Of a stretch of 64,000 bases of DNA, positions 63,962 to 64,000 are shown piece by piece. Position 1 is the stretch's first letter. Each line of letters begins with the position of its first letter. The notes beneath the pieces were generated by a model. The model saw only the letters and a list, made by a program, of their open reading frames with translations. It did no database searches and was not told the DNA's origin. The stretch comes from JBBRZM01 sp963813635 (GTDB taxonomy: Bacteria; Actinomycetota; Acidimicrobiia; IMCC26256; JBBRZM01): the NCBI GenBank assembly GCA_963813635.1, contig CAWEZO010000010.1:62001-126000 (forward strand), given 5' to 3'. Both the position numbers and the translations under genes were made by a program.

Positions 63962-64000
63962 CGAAGGACCTCTCGACACAGTCTCGCCCACAGCCATGGC

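Noticed and set aside
1..64000. tRNA, rRNA or riboswitch genes
   Set aside because: I looked for cloverleaf-like ends (GGTTCGAATCC-type loops and CCA) and for known leader motifs and found none that I could defend.

Overview
The window is GC-rich, densely coded DNA from an actinobacterium. A complete ISL3 element, a DinB/mycothiol-type isomerase family protein (27948-28520), wax ester synthase, hemerythrin-tailed P1B ATPase, DUF2510 membrane protein, acyl-CoA enzymes paired with APH-type phosphotransferases and a one-chain LivH-LivM-LivG transporter all fit an environmental Actinomycetota of the Acidimicrobiia/Actinomycetia kind. This taxonomic call is an inference from gene families; there is no rRNA or tRNA gene here to settle it.

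Layout. 1-8.5 kb: enolase (cut by the window edge), small membrane proteins, a pair of FabH-like condensing enzymes of which one has lost its catalytic triad, then an AhpD-like protein, an SDR, a hotdog thioesterase and an alpha/beta hydrolase. 8.5-13.6 kb: a P1B-type metal ATPase with a C-terminal hemerythrin domain, a scar of two gene tails, a membrane-anchored class III cyclase and hypothetical genes. 13.8-24.7 kb: flavodoxin-fold oxidoreductase, APH-type kinase, cytochrome P450, FAD monooxygenase, secreted CocE-type hydrolase, a PPK2 gene with an internal deletion and a leaderless amide/urea-type binding protein. 24.9-32 kb: a cyclase-ATPase-TPR-LuxR regulator, a receiver/thioredoxin-reductase-like fusion and a wax ester synthase/DGAT. 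32-41 kb: a TetR-controlled acyl-CoA dehydrogenase, phosphotransferase, enoyl-CoA hydratase and quinone oxidoreductase operon, then short remnants and an alcohol dehydrogenase. 41-46.2 kb: a branched-chain-type ABC uptake system. 46.3-54.1 kb: mobile-element debris (IS630, IS3, serine recombinase pieces), a low-GC SDR, a palindromic double operator and a complete ISL3-type element with an 8-bp target duplication. 54-64 kb: enoyl-CoA hydratase, small proteins, a methyltransferase, a lower-GC LuxC/LuxE-like acyl reductase pair, IS481 and penicillin-acylase remnants, and a membrane-anchored beta-propeller operon.

Taken together the genes describe acyl-CoA, lipid and steroid-like substrate handling: import by the Liv-type transporter, activation and beta-oxidation steps, P450 and FAD oxygenations, acyl reduction to aldehyde, and ester formation. 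Regulation is by TetR-type proteins, several marked by inverted repeats in divergent promoters.

Two kinds of damage run through the window. First, about twenty genes need single-base shifts to read through although their motifs stay intact; this looks mainly like uncorrected indels in the sequence. Second, a set of genes has lost whole internal or terminal blocks (PPK2, aldo/keto reductase, SDRs, TetRs, hydrolase, dehydrogenase); this looks like real decay or assembly deletion. Coordinates of frameshifted genes are given for the reconstructed full gene.
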